Assembly (NCBI GenBank): GCA_017795005.1
Contig: CP051242.1
Coordinates: 3,464,119-3,528,118, forward strand
Direction: 5' to 3'
From: Balneolaceae bacterium
Lineage (GTDB): Bacteria; Bacteroidota; Rhodothermia; Balneolales; Balneolaceae
DNA: 64,000 bases
The stretch's first letter is position 1. Each line of letters starts with the position of its first letter. The notes beneath the pieces are model-generated. The model made no database searches, was not told the origin of the DNA, and saw only the letters and a list, made by a program, of their open reading frames with translations. Positions 9,320 to 18,913 of the stretch are shown piece after piece. The translations under genes and the position numbers were made by a program.

Positions 9320-10298
9320 TAAACGAATTTTAATAACTGGAGCTGATGGTTTTATTGGTTCACATTTGGCTGAATTTTTGGTAACCCGAACAAAACATGT
9401 AAGAGCTTTATCGTATTACAATTCTTTTAATTCCTGGGGTTGGCTGGATTCGAGTGAATTAAAGAATGATATTGAAATCATTTCAGGTGATATTCGTGAT
9501 CCACATTTCTGCAAAAAGCTTGTAAAAGATATTGATGTTGTTTTCAATCTTGCGGCACTTATAGCGATTCCGTATTCATATATTGCACCACAAAGTTATA
9601 TTGCTACAAATATTTCGGGAACGTTAAATATGGTCCAAGCCTCATTAGAAGAAAATTGTGAGCTGTTTCTTCAAACTTCAACTTCAGAAGTATATGGTAC
9701 AGCTCAGTATGTACCGATTGATGAGCTTCACCCGCTTCAACCTCAATCTCCATATAGCGCGAGTAAAATTGGAGCCGATCAAATTGCACTTAGTTACTAC
9801 AATAGCTTTGAACTCCCGGTAACAATCATGAGACCATTTAATAATTATGGCCCAAGACAGTCTGCCCGGGCAATAATTCCTACAATCATCACACAGATCG
9901 CATCTGGAAAAAAAATAATAGAACTCGGAGACTTAACCCCAACAAGAGACTTTGTTTATGTAAAAGATACAACAGAAGCCATGGCATTAATTGCAGAAAC
10001 TGAAGGATTGGGTGGTGAAGTAATCAATATTGGAACAAATAATGAAATTTCAATAGGAGATCTAGTTACACTTATTGCAGAATTAATGGGAGTATCAATA
10101 GAAATTAAACAAGATGAGCAAAGACTAAGACCAACAAATTCAGAAGTATTCCGCCTAAAATGTGATAACTCAAAGTTAATTGAAAAAACAAACTTTGAGC
10201 CCACTTATGGATTAAAAAAAGGACTCATTGAGACTATAAACTGGCTCTCTGAAGAAAAGAATCTATCAAAATTTAAAACCGACATTTATAATGTCTAA
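9306..10298 (+). CDS. LegB-like nucleotide-sugar 4,6-dehydratase (SDR)
   Basis: A 330-aa extended SDR enzyme. NAD is held by GADGFIGSHLAEFL near the N-terminus; the catalytic set is TSTSEVYGT and YSASK. The stretches YYNSFNSWGWLDS, AALIAIPYSYIAP and MRPFNNYGPRQSARA closely resemble LegB, the NDP-GlcNAc 4,6-dehydratase of legionaminic acid pathways, rather than RmlB or GalE. It should convert an NDP-sugar to the 4-keto-6-deoxy form. The LegC aminotransferase that normally follows is absent; a nucleotidyltransferase and a second SDR follow instead. Overlaps both neighbours by 8-14 nt. Confidence 0.85.
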   Translation: MDLTNKRILITGADGFIGSHLAEFLVTRTKHVRALSYYNSFNSWGWLDSSELKNDIEIISGDIRDPHFCKKLVKDIDVVFNLAALIAIPYSYIAPQSYIATNISGTLNMVQASLEENCELFLQTSTSEVYGTAQYVPIDELHPLQPQSPYSASKIGADQIALSYYNSFELPVTIMRPFNNYGPRQSARAIIPTIITQIASGKKIIELGDLTPTRDFVYVKDTTEAMALIAETEGLGGEVINIGTNNEISIGDLVTLIAELMGVSIEIKQDEQRLRPTNSEVFRLKCDNSKLIEKTNFEPTYGLKKGLIETINWLSEEKNLSKFKTDIYNV

Positions 10299-11007
10299 AA
10301 GAGCAATAATTTTAGCTGGCGGTAAAGGAACCCGATTAAAACCTTACACCATTGCTTTACCCAAGCCTTTGGTTCCGATTCATGAATTTCCAATACTAGA
10401 GATTATTGTAAGACAATTAGCTTCTCAGGGTTTTGATCATATTACAATTACTACAAATCATTTATCGGATTTAATAAAGGCTTTTTTCGGAGATGGGTCT
10501 AAATGGAATACAAAAATAGATTACTCCGTTGAAAATAAACCATTAAGTACAATGGGGCCATTAACTCTTATCAAAGATTTGCCTGATAATTTTTTGATTA
10601 TGAATGGTGATGTACTAACTGATTTAAACTTTAAAAACTTCCTTGAAAAACATATTTCTGAGAAGAATATATTTTCCATTTCATCATATATCAGAACCGA
10701 GAAAAGTGAATATGGTGTTTTGGAATTAAATAATGCCAATCAGCTGACTGACTTCCATGAAAAACCAGAACAAAAAATACAAGTTAGTATGGGAGTTTAT
10801 GCTGCAAGTAAAAGAATAATAGCCTCGATTCCCGAAAATACTTTTTTTGGTTTTGATCACCTTATGCTTCAGCTTATAAAGAACTCTACGCTTCCTAAAG
10901 TTATTCCATTTTCTGGTTATTGGATGGATATAGGTCGCCCTGATGACTATCAAAAAGCAAGTGATGATTTTGAAATAATGAAAAATAAATTGCTTCCTAA
11001 TGATTAA
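10291..11007 (+). CDS. sugar-1-phosphate nucleotidyltransferase
   Basis: A 238-aa enzyme that would couple a sugar-1-phosphate to an NTP to make the NDP-sugar for this cluster. The N-terminal signature ILAGGKGTRLKPYTIALPKPLVPI (residues 7-30) holds the NTP and the catalytic Lys. MNGDVLTDL at about 103-111 has the metal-binding Asp, and WMDIGRPDDY near the C-terminus is characteristic of RmlA/ManC-type folds. The length suits a catalytic domain alone, with no left-handed beta-helix. It lies between two SDR genes and overlaps both by 8 nt. The base and sugar specificity cannot be set by eye; a GDP- or UDP-GlcNAc type is plausible beside LegB. Confidence 0.85.
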   Translation: MSKRAIILAGGKGTRLKPYTIALPKPLVPIHEFPILEIIVRQLASQGFDHITITTNHLSDLIKAFFGDGSKWNTKIDYSVENKPLSTMGPLTLIKDLPDNFLIMNGDVLTDLNFKNFLEKHISEKNIFSISSYIRTEKSEYGVLELNNANQLTDFHEKPEQKIQVSMGVYAASKRIIASIPENTFFGFDHLMLQLIKNSTLPKVIPFSGYWMDIGRPDDYQKASDDFEIMKNKLLPND

Positions 11008-11857
11008 TAAAAACCTAAAGGTTTTAGTTACAGGAGCAGAAGGGTTTATAGGGAAACACCTTGTTAAATTTCTCCTAAAAAAAAATGTGACCGTTACTCC
11101 AATAACCCGAAAACAAGGTGATATTCGAAATTTAGATTTAAACACCTATAAGAATCATGATCAAGTTATTCACTTGGCAAATAGAAATCACATTCCTACT
11201 AGTTGGGAAAATCCCGGAGAGTTTTTCTCTACTAATTTAGACGGAACAAGAAATGTCTTAGAATACTGCAGAAATAATAAAGTCCGATTGGTTTATTTGA
11301 GTGCTTATGTTTACGGACAGCCTGAGTATTTACCAATTAATGAGGAACATCCTATTTCAGGTATAAATCCATATATGAAAAGTAAGGTACTCGCAGAACA
11401 ACTCATTAAGTTTTATTCTGAGTATCTTGGGGTTTCTTCGGTAATTGTGAGACCATTTAATATTTATGGGAATCAACAAAACGAATCATTTCTAATTCCA
11501 ACCATTTTAAGCCAACTTAAAAAAGATATTAAAATTCAGGTCCACAGCCTGAAACCAAAACGAGATTTTCTGCATGTTGAAGATTTTGCTGCTGCTATCT
11601 CACAAATTTTAACCAATAATCATCTTACTGGGGTCTACAATGTTGGGTCTGGTCAATCATTTAGTGTCGAGGAAATAATTCAATTTTTCTCACAAATTTT
11701 AAATAAAAAAATAGAGTACTCAGAGAATAATGTAGAACGCCCTCATGAAGTTTTAGATGTAATAGCCGATATTTCTAAAATTGAAACTGATACTGGTTGG
11801 TCTCCAAATCTATCAATGAAAGAAGGGCTTTCCAAGTTATTAGCTGAAGTAAACTAA
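11000..11857 (+). CDS. NAD-dependent sugar epimerase/dehydratase/reductase (SDR)
   Basis: A 285-aa extended SDR. The cofactor loop is TGAEGFIGKHLVKFL (about 11-25); the active site has LSAYVYGQPEYLP and YMKSK (Tyr-x-x-x-Lys). HVEDFAAAI and YNVGSGQ are the usual substrate-side landmarks. It is shorter than the LegB-like enzyme and probably acts after it, for example reducing or epimerising the 4-keto sugar; this is inference from gene order. It starts 8 nt before the nucleotidyltransferase stop. A 69-nt gap without a gene follows. Confidence 0.8.
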   Translation: MINKNLKVLVTGAEGFIGKHLVKFLLKKNVTVTPITRKQGDIRNLDLNTYKNHDQVIHLANRNHIPTSWENPGEFFSTNLDGTRNVLEYCRNNKVRLVYLSAYVYGQPEYLPINEEHPISGINPYMKSKVLAEQLIKFYSEYLGVSSVIVRPFNIYGNQQNESFLIPTILSQLKKDIKIQVHSLKPKRDFLHVEDFAAAISQILTNNHLTGVYNVGSGQSFSVEEIIQFFSQILNKKIEYSENNVERPHEVLDVIADISKIETDTGWSPNLSMKEGLSKLLAEVN

Positions 11858-11926
11858 ACTTAATTAAGCTTGATAATTTGACTAATTTCCCTCAGTTATA
11901 TTAACCTTACACCTCTAGTTACTTTT

Positions 11927-12598
11927 ATGATTTTTAGAAAAGACAAGATTGTCTCCCTTTGTGAGAATAAATCTGTATTACATTTAGGCTTTGTTCAACA
12001 CTCTGATCAATATCAAAACATGATCGATAAAGGTGTTTGGCTTCACGAAATGATAAATAAAGTAGCGTCAAAACTTGTTGGTTTTGATTTTCTCGAAGAA
12101 GAAGTAAATATCCTAAAGCAAGCTTACGGTTATGAAGCTTATTGTGCTGATGTAACTAAGTTGGAGAATGTTAAATTAAGTGAACAATATGATGTTATAG
12201 TTTGTGGGGAGTTGATTGAACATTTGGATAATCCCGGAGTAATGTTAAATGGTATAAAGCGTTTCATGCATAAAGATTCATTGCTCATAATTACTACTCC
12301 CAATCCTTGGTCAAAAAACCGCCTAAATCTAATTAAGAAACAAGTTCCTGAATCAAAATGGCTGAATCCAGAACATACTTGTTGGTTTTCTTTTCAAACA
12401 TTAAAACAACTCCTTGAACGGTATGATTTTGAAGAAGATTTCTATGGATACTCTAATGGGAACACTTCAAAAGAGTTTTCTAATGTCTTTAAAAACCCAC
12501 TGCTTAATAAAATGAAGCAGATAAAAGATTCTATCTTTAAGATCCCCGAAATGAATTCTAACGGACTGTTCTTTGTAGCAAAAATTTCTGAACACTAG
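11927..12598 (+). CDS. class I SAM-dependent methyltransferase
   Basis: A 223-aa cytoplasmic methyltransferase. SAM-site features: VLHLGFVQHSDQ in place of a canonical GxGxG motif I (about 17-28), an acidic residue in the LVGFDFLEEEV strand, and VIVCGELIEHLDNPGVML (about 87-104) as motif post-II with the typical HLDNPG turn. SLLIITTPNPW is the motif III strand. Proteins of this kind in surface-glycan clusters usually methylate a sugar or a glycan terminus. It is transcribed with the polysaccharide genes after a short gap. The methyl acceptor is unknown. Confidence 0.75.
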   Translation: MIFRKDKIVSLCENKSVLHLGFVQHSDQYQNMIDKGVWLHEMINKVASKLVGFDFLEEEVNILKQAYGYEAYCADVTKLENVKLSEQYDVIVCGELIEHLDNPGVMLNGIKRFMHKDSLLIITTPNPWSKNRLNLIKKQVPESKWLNPEHTCWFSFQTLKQLLERYDFEEDFYGYSNGNTSKEFSNVFKNPLLNKMKQIKDSIFKIPEMNSNGLFFVAKISEH

Positions 12599-12641
12599 AG
12601 TAAAACCATATTTTTCATTTAGATTGAAAATAGAACTATAA

Positions 12642-13868
12642 ATGAATCATAATTCACTCTCAAAAATTTGTTCAACCCTAATCAGGAGTTTATCTGATCA
12701 AGACTTCAAAGGATACGATCCCTATGACCTTAAAGCCCATCCTTTTTTTTTGGGGCTCATTAAATGGGGGAAAAATAATAAAGCAACAGAAATAGTTCGC
12801 GAAATCATACTCGAGCTTACTTATCATTACCCTTCAAAGGCCCGATCTTTTTTTAATATTAGCACCGAACATAATTCTAAAGCACTTGGACTAATAGGCA
12901 CTTCTATTGAAGAACTTTATTTATTAAAAGGGGTAAATAATGAGCTATTAAAATCAAGTCAGCAGAGAATTGATGATTTATTAAATACATATAAATCTAC
13001 TTTTTTAGGAGGTATTGGTTGGGGTTATCCTTTTGATTGGGAATCTCAACAACTTATTCCAGCTCACACACCAAATGGAATTGTTACAACTGCAGTAGGA
13101 GAATATTACTGGACAAAATTTAGAATTAGAATTGATAAAAAAAGTTTAGCTACATGTGTTGAAATTTGTGAGTTTTTAAGTCGACTACCTAAGGATTATA
13201 TCACAGACGATAAACTTTGTTTTTCGTATATACCTCATTATCAAAATTATGTCCATAATCTAAATCTGTTTGTTGCCGATTTTCTTATCAAAGTTGGAAT
13301 TGAAGTTAACAACCAGGAATGGATATCTCTTGGAAATAAGGCTGTCAATTATACATTAGCAGATCAACATTCAAATGGAGCATTTGACTACAATGGCCCT
13401 CCCGAAAAACCTCAGAATTTCATCGATAATTACCACACGGGTTTTGTTCTCAGAATGTTGGGGAGTTGCTATTATTATACACAACGTGATGACATAAAAA
13501 ATGCACTGAAAAAAGGAATTACCTACTATTTGGATAATTTTTTCCTTGAAGATGGAACCCCTAAGTTAAAACCGGATCAAACTTACAGAGTTGATATACA
13601 TTCAGCTGCTGAAGCTGTTAATTGTCTTATTGTTTTATCTTCCTATCATAAAAAAGCATGGCCACAAGCTGAAAAAGTACTATCATGGACATTTACTAAT
13701 CTGCTTGATGTTGAAAATGGTGACTTTTACTATGGATTGCTAAAAAGTCGGTTTACGGGAAAAGTGTTTAAATCTGAAATTAAATATCTTAGATGGTCTC
13801 AAGCATGGATGCTAAGAGCCCTGGCCAGATACCAACTTTATAAAGAAGAAAAAAAAATAATTTTATAA
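12642..13868 (+). CDS. alpha/alpha-toroid protein of a polysaccharide cluster
   Basis: A 408-aa soluble protein with repeated helical pairs, regularly spaced WGYPFDW, GEYYWTKF, NLFVADFL, NGAFDYNG, NYHTGFVLRML and RWSQAWMLRAL motifs. This pattern suggests an (alpha/alpha)6 barrel of the kind found in glycoside hydrolases, lyases and N-acylglucosamine 2-epimerases. The start FKGYDPYDLKAHP is a recurrent N-terminal motif in homologues from exopolysaccharide loci; as I recall, some are labelled delta-aminolevulinate dehydratase without reason. No catalytic residues can be assigned, and no signal peptide is present. It may be a cytoplasmic glycan-modifying enzyme or a partner of the flippase gene 18 nt downstream. 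Confidence 0.6.
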   Translation: MNHNSLSKICSTLIRSLSDQDFKGYDPYDLKAHPFFLGLIKWGKNNKATEIVREIILELTYHYPSKARSFFNISTEHNSKALGLIGTSIEELYLLKGVNNELLKSSQQRIDDLLNTYKSTFLGGIGWGYPFDWESQQLIPAHTPNGIVTTAVGEYYWTKFRIRIDKKSLATCVEICEFLSRLPKDYITDDKLCFSYIPHYQNYVHNLNLFVADFLIKVGIEVNNQEWISLGNKAVNYTLADQHSNGAFDYNGPPEKPQNFIDNYHTGFVLRMLGSCYYYTQRDDIKNALKKGITYYLDNFFLEDGTPKLKPDQTYRVDIHSAAEAVNCLIVLSSYHKKAWPQAEKVLSWTFTNLLDVENGDFYYGLLKSRFTGKVFKSEIKYLRWSQAWMLRALARYQLYKEEKKIIL

Positions 13869-13886
13869 TTATATCGAGGATTAGTA

Positions 13887-15386
13887 TTGCTTAAATACGT
13901 CAAGGAAACGTTTAAAAACTCATTTATTTATGGAATAGGAAATATTTCTGTAAAACTTGTGGGTTTTATACTTGTTCCCTTTTTAACCGATCCTGAATAT
14001 CTGAGTGTTGAAGATTATGGTGCTCTAGGAGTATTTGAAGCTGTAAGCCAGATTCTTGTTCTTATTCTAGGACTGGGGCTTTATAATTCTTTATTCAGAT
14101 GGTATTATGAGCAGTCTGAAACAGAAAATAAGTCCACCTTTTTCACTGCATCTGTCCTTATAATATTTCTTATAGTTCTTGTTTCAACAGTTACACTTTT
14201 TTTTCGGGAATCTCTTTCTGTTCTTTTATTCAATAGCTCAGTTTATAAGGAAATAATACTATTGGCAGTTATTTCTACCGGCTTACAAGCAATTGGAAAT
14301 CTACCTGCAACTTTAATGAGACTTCAGGATAGAGCAGCTTTTTTTACTTCAAGTAATTTGCTAAAGCTTTTCGTGACTTTAATTGTTACCCTCTATTTTC
14401 TACTTTTTCTTGATCAAGGACTTAAGGCTATATATGTAGGTCAAATAGCTGGTTTTCTTTCTTACCTGATTCTTCTAGTACCTTATTTTTTTCGAAATAT
14501 AGTTTTCCGAATTCATTTACCTGTTTTTAAAGAAATGCTCGGTTATGGGAGTTCAATGATGATTGCAGGTGCAGTGGCGGCTTCAATTAGTGTTCTAGAC
14601 CGTTTCGTTTTGAATAGTCGTTCAGGATTGGAAGAAGTTGGACTTTATTCTCTTGGGTATAAAATATCCTCTTTGTTAAAAGTCTTTGTAATTGGATCAA
14701 TAAGTATGGCTATTACTCCTATTATTTTTAGAAAAATAGAAGATGAGGATAATAAACGTTTTTATACCAAAACAATGACCTATTATGGTTTTGTTATGAT
14801 GGTATGCATCATAGGTATTTCCCTTTTTAGTAAAGAGTTTTTGAAGGTTTTCACAGGTAGTACAACTTATTGGCAATCCTTTTCAGTTATCCCTGTACTT
14901 GCATTTAGTATGTTTTTTGTTGCCCTAAAAGATATTGTAGTGACAGGTATTCATATCACAAAAAAGACATCGCTCATAACCCTGACTACAGCTGTTATTT
15001 CCGTTATAAATCTTTCTTTAAATTTTTTACTAATTCCATATTTAGGGGCTATGGGAGCAGCTATAGCCAGCCTTCTATCCCAAGCTTTCTTTTTTGGTGG
15101 GCTTTTTTACTTTTCGAATAAAGTATATCCAATTAAGTTTGAATGGAGAAAACTTTTCCTGATACTCGTAATAGGAGCATTAGTAGTTTATGTAGCTTTA
15201 TTAACTAATGACTGGGAATTATTACCAAGGTTATCCGTAAAAATAATTGCCATTATATTATTTCCATTCCTTTTATATCCTTTCAACTTTTATGAAGAAA
15301 TTGAACTCCAGCAAATAAAAACTATTTGGGAAGACTGGAGGAATCCAGCAAATTGGACAAAAAACTTAAAACGACTATTCGGGTAG
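13887..15386 (+). CDS. Wzx-like polysaccharide flippase (MOP superfamily)
   Basis: A 499-aa inner-membrane protein with 12-14 predicted hydrophobic segments and little soluble sequence, matching oligosaccharide flippases of the MATE/MOP superfamily, which move lipid-linked repeat units across the membrane. The start is read as FIYGIGNISVKLVGFILVPFLTDPEYLS, typical of the first helix. The TTG at 13887 is chosen because CGAGGA stands 6 nt upstream and no ATG is suitably placed. It is the last gene of the polysaccharide operon; no Wzy polymerase was recognised in the window, so it may lie upstream. Confidence 0.85.
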   Translation: MLKYVKETFKNSFIYGIGNISVKLVGFILVPFLTDPEYLSVEDYGALGVFEAVSQILVLILGLGLYNSLFRWYYEQSETENKSTFFTASVLIIFLIVLVSTVTLFFRESLSVLLFNSSVYKEIILLAVISTGLQAIGNLPATLMRLQDRAAFFTSSNLLKLFVTLIVTLYFLLFLDQGLKAIYVGQIAGFLSYLILLVPYFFRNIVFRIHLPVFKEMLGYGSSMMIAGAVAASISVLDRFVLNSRSGLEEVGLYSLGYKISSLLKVFVIGSISMAITPIIFRKIEDEDNKRFYTKTMTYYGFVMMVCIIGISLFSKEFLKVFTGSTTYWQSFSVIPVLAFSMFFVALKDIVVTGIHITKKTSLITLTTAVISVINLSLNFLLIPYLGAMGAAIASLLSQAFFFGGLFYFSNKVYPIKFEWRKLFLILVIGALVVYVALLTNDWELLPRLSVKIIAIILFPFLLYPFNFYEEIELQQIKTIWEDWRNPANWTKNLKRLFG

Positions 15387-15470
15387 TCTATGAGTTGAAT
15401 GAATTAAGAGGATACCATACCCTTTCTTTCCTTATCTTAAATGTTTTAAAAATTAGTTTTAGAAATTAGA

Positions 15471-16736
15471 ATGCCTAAAGCCACCTACACCACACACCTT
15501 GGAATGTTTGATATACTTCCGGATGATTCTCCAAAATGGAGAGCTCTGGAAATTATTATCCACGAAGAGGCAGCGAAGTTTAATTTTGAGGAAATAAGAA
15601 CACCTATTCTTGAGCAAACAGAACTGATCAAACGTGGAGTGGGACAACTTACCGACATCGTTACCAAGGAGATTTTTGCCTTTACTAAAGGCGATAGCAA
15701 TTACGTGCTTAGACCTGAATTAACAGCTCCGGTTGTCCGAGCATTTGTAGAACACCACTTAGATCAACGTGGAGGTTCGCAGAAGTTGTATTATATAGGA
15801 CCCATGTTTAGAGCTGAACGCCCTCAAAAAGGTCGGCAAAGGCAGTTTCACCAATTTGGTGTGGAGATTATAGGCAGTGACGATCCCGTTGCTGATGTAG
15901 AATGCATCGCTTTTATGATGCAGATTTATAAGCGAATCGGAATCAAGAATTTTAATCTGAAAATAAACTCTGTAGGAGATCCTGAAAGCAGAGAGAAATA
16001 TAAATCTGTACTTAGAGATTACCTGAAACCTAATTTTGATAAACTCAGCGAACTTTCCCAAAAGCGATTTGAGAAAAACCCAATGAGAATTCTGGATTCT
16101 AAAGAACCTGAAGATCAGGAGTTCATCAAAAATGCACCGGTAATTAAAGACTATTTAAATGAAGAGTCTTCAAAGCATTTCGAGCTTGTTTGTAATTATC
16201 TGAACAAACTGAATATCGAATTTACGACCGACCCATTATTGGTACGCGGGATGGACTATTATACCAGAACAGCCTTTGAGCTTACCAGTCCTGACCTTGG
16301 TTCTCAGGATGCGTTGGCAGGTGGAGGTCGCTACGATCTTCTTGTTGAAGAAATTGGTGGACAACCAACCCCTGCAGTTGGCTTTGCGGCAGGAATGGAA
16401 CGACTATTTATTGCATGTGAGGAATTAGGAATTGAGCTTGCTGAACCAAAATCAGTTGATGTTTATATCGTTACTTTAGGCGATGCTGCTCGGGCATGGG
16501 GATTAACAACACTTCCAAAATTCAGAGAGCGGGGAATTTCAGCAACCATGGATTACCTCGGAAGATCAATGCGGGCACAAATGAAAGATGCTAACAGAGA
16601 AAATGCTGATTACACGTTGATCGTAGGAGACAATGAACTTGAAAAAGATCAATTCACATTAAGAAACATGAAAGAAAGTGAGGAGAAATTACTTTCTTTA
16701 GACCAGATAATTGAATTTTTCGGTCCCTCACTTTAA
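15471..16736 (+). CDS. hisS: histidyl-tRNA synthetase
   Basis: Charges tRNA-His. The 421-aa length is normal. Class II motifs in order: RTPILEQTELIKRGVG (motif 1 region), RPELTAPVVRAF, MFRAERPQKGRQRQFHQFGVEIIG (motif 2, about 113-137), LVRGMDYYTRTAFE (histidine A) and GGGRYDLL, then GFAAGMERLF (motif 3). The C-terminal anticodon-binding domain starts at about 330 (VDVYIVTLGD). It follows the polysaccharide operon by 84 nt on the same strand. Its last 9 nt overlap the convergent permease gene, so no terminator lies between them. Confidence 0.95.
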   Translation: MPKATYTTHLGMFDILPDDSPKWRALEIIIHEEAAKFNFEEIRTPILEQTELIKRGVGQLTDIVTKEIFAFTKGDSNYVLRPELTAPVVRAFVEHHLDQRGGSQKLYYIGPMFRAERPQKGRQRQFHQFGVEIIGSDDPVADVECIAFMMQIYKRIGIKNFNLKINSVGDPESREKYKSVLRDYLKPNFDKLSELSQKRFEKNPMRILDSKEPEDQEFIKNAPVIKDYLNEESSKHFELVCNYLNKLNIEFTTDPLLVRGMDYYTRTAFELTSPDLGSQDALAGGGRYDLLVEEIGGQPTPAVGFAAGMERLFIACEELGIELAEPKSVDVYIVTLGDAARAWGLTTLPKFRERGISATMDYLGRSMRAQMKDANRENADYTLIVGDNELEKDQFTLRNMKESEEKLLSLDQIIEFFGPSL

Positions 16737-18824
16737 CAACTTATTGAGTGATTTGATATCTTCTTTATCTCCAATAATGGACAGTTCATCACCTTCCTGA
16801 AGTACTGTAATACCATGAGGTATTTTAATTTCATCATCTCTGTGAATTATAGTGACTAAGCTCTGACCTGGCAGTTTAATGTCTTTGATCATCTTTCCAA
16901 TAAACTGCTCTGTTTCGTCATCAGTGTTTAGTGTAAGCCTTATGAAGCGTTCGTCTCTTAATAGTATTTCTCTCGCCTCAACTTCACTTTCTGCTTCATT
17001 CCACCTTTTCAAAAAGTTATTAACTCCAACCTTTTGTGCAATTTGTGCAAGCATACGCAAATGCTGACCGGTATTATTTTCTGAGCTTAGGAAAAATAAA
17101 ATTGCATGAAGTTTTTCATCATCACTCTCTAAATAATCCAGATCTGAAGAAGTTAATCCTTTTTTGATACGAACTAAGACAATTTCCGGCTGTACATCAC
17201 CTGGAATTCTGGCATGATTCAAGGCTACACCTTCAGAAATTGGAATTATATTTTCGTGGTTAAAATCATCGAAAAGCTCTTCCAGTTCTGAAACTGGTTT
17301 GCCAAGTCTTTCAGAGAACTTATCTGCGACTTTGTCCAAAATCGTATCGTATTTAGTATTTCTCTTAATATCGATGAACTCTGCCCTCGATATCATTTCT
17401 TCATATTGATCCTCCTCACGAAGCCCTTTTTCCCGGAGAATACCTCTCATCTCGCGTTCTAACCCCGAATCTTTATTTTCACCAAGTCGGGCATGTACAT
17501 GGAAAATCGCCCCTTGTCGATCAACCTTTTCAGAAGCATAATATTTATACCAAATTACACTAAGAACGCTTACTACAAGTGTGAAAATGATAGAAAGGAC
17601 TCCCATTTCGAATATTAATATGATTGAGAAAATCATACCCCCAATTTGAACCCATGGATAGAATGGAGACCTGAATCCCGGATCATACTCTTTAATTTTA
17701 CTTTCCCGCATTACAATAACCGCAAGGTTTAAAAGCAAAAAGAGTAATAATTGAAAAGCACTGGCTAATTTAGCTACCTCAGAAACATTAAAAGCCAGTA
17801 GTATAATCAACATCATGATCACAGTCCCTAAAACCGACCAGTGAGGGGTTCCCAGCTTTCCAATATTTGCAAATTTTTCATTAATCAGCTTATCTCTGGC
17901 CATCGCCATCGGATATCTACTGGCAGACATTATTCCGGCATTTCCGGTAGATGCAAATGCAGCCACAGCAGCAATTACAATTAAAATAAGCCCTGTAGGT
18001 TCCGGTAACCAATGTAGAAAGGCTTCCCCGGCAGTAGCCACCGGGGTTAAGTCTTCTCTGAATTCATTAGGATCCAATACTGAAACCATAATGAAAACGC
18101 CAATTACGTAAACAAATACTGCGGTGAAAATTGCCAAAAACATACCCAACGGAATATTTCGATCCGGGTTCTTTACCTCCTCGGCAATACTAGCCACTTT
18201 TGTGAGACCTGCATAGGAAACGAAAACCATCCCCACAGTTGCAAAAAAGCCATAATACCCGTCTATGAATAATGGGGTGAATCTACTTTTAGTCTCTTCG
18301 ATCAGATCTGGAGAAAGTACAGCAAACAGACCTTGTAATACATAGAGCAGCATGATAGTTACCAAAGCTGAGACTAATATTTTCTGCAAAAAAGTAGTTT
18401 CTTTAGCCCCTACAACATTTAGAATCCCAAAAATTACAGTAAGTATTACGGCAACCCATGTTATTGGAACTTCATAAAAAATTCCGATGTAAGCCCCCAT
18501 TCCTATAAGAGCGAAAGCACTTTTAAGAACCAATGCCACCCAGGACCCAAAACCTCCTATAGTTCCAATCATGGGTCCGAGACTACGATCAATAATGTAG
18601 TACGTTCCTCCTGATTTAGGCATGGCAGTTGCTAATTCTGCTACACTAAACATGGTTGGCAGCACAATTAATCCCGAAACTAAATAAGCAAGAAATACTG
18701 AAGGTCCGGTTTCAGCAGCAGCAAGACCTGGTAACAGAAAAAAACCTGAGCTGAACATAGCCCCGGTTGCTATTGCATATACATCAGATAACCCAAGTTC
18801 TTTGGATAATTTATTTTGACTCAT
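16728..18824 (-). CDS. APC-type amino-acid permease fused to EIIA-like and TrkA-C/RCK_C domains
   Basis: A 698-aa inner-membrane protein. Residues about 12-430 are a 12-helix APC permease (GAMFSSGFFLLPGLAAAETGP in helix 1, PKSGGTYYIIDRSLGP, FASTGNAGIMSASRYPMAMARD). A soluble region follows: about 485-630 resembles a type-2 PTS EIIA domain, with EGVALNHARIP placing a His at 537 where EIIA proteins are phosphorylated. About 640-698 is a TrkA-C/RCK_C ligand-binding domain (LPGQSLVTIIHRDDEIKIPHG, GDELSIIGDKEDI). The transported substrate is unknown. A regulated, possibly phosphorylation-gated, amino-acid or cation-linked transporter is inferred. It sits downstream of a paralogue with the same layout and overlaps hisS tail to tail by 9 nt. 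Confidence 0.8.
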   Translation of the reverse strand: MSQNKLSKELGLSDVYAIATGAMFSSGFFLLPGLAAAETGPSVFLAYLVSGLIVLPTMFSVAELATAMPKSGGTYYIIDRSLGPMIGTIGGFGSWVALVLKSAFALIGMGAYIGIFYEVPITWVAVILTVIFGILNVVGAKETTFLQKILVSALVTIMLLYVLQGLFAVLSPDLIEETKSRFTPLFIDGYYGFFATVGMVFVSYAGLTKVASIAEEVKNPDRNIPLGMFLAIFTAVFVYVIGVFIMVSVLDPNEFREDLTPVATAGEAFLHWLPEPTGLILIVIAAVAAFASTGNAGIMSASRYPMAMARDKLINEKFANIGKLGTPHWSVLGTVIMMLIILLAFNVSEVAKLASAFQLLLFLLLNLAVIVMRESKIKEYDPGFRSPFYPWVQIGGMIFSIILIFEMGVLSIIFTLVVSVLSVIWYKYYASEKVDRQGAIFHVHARLGENKDSGLEREMRGILREKGLREEDQYEEMISRAEFIDIKRNTKYDTILDKVADKFSERLGKPVSELEELFDDFNHENIIPISEGVALNHARIPGDVQPEIVLVRIKKGLTSSDLDYLESDDEKLHAILFFLSSENNTGQHLRMLAQIAQKVGVNNFLKRWNEAESEVEAREILLRDERFIRLTLNTDDETEQFIGKMIKDIKLPGQSLVTIIHRDDEIKIPHGITVLQEGDELSIIGDKEDIKSLNKLLK

Positions 18825-18913
18825 AGTTTGGAGTAAGTGTGATGTCCTATTTTTCCTTTAAAGTATAACGAAGTAATTGTACACAACCGATTTTAATTTC
18901 AGGATATCAAATT

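Noticed and set aside
9037-10204. Short minus-strand ORFs inside the polysaccharide operon
   Set aside because: All are antisense to strong, motif-bearing genes.
10726-11145. 139-aa minus-strand ORF across the nucleotidyltransferase/SDR junction
   Set aside because: It lies opposite two well-supported overlapping genes and has an unlikely composition rich in Phe, Arg and Thr.
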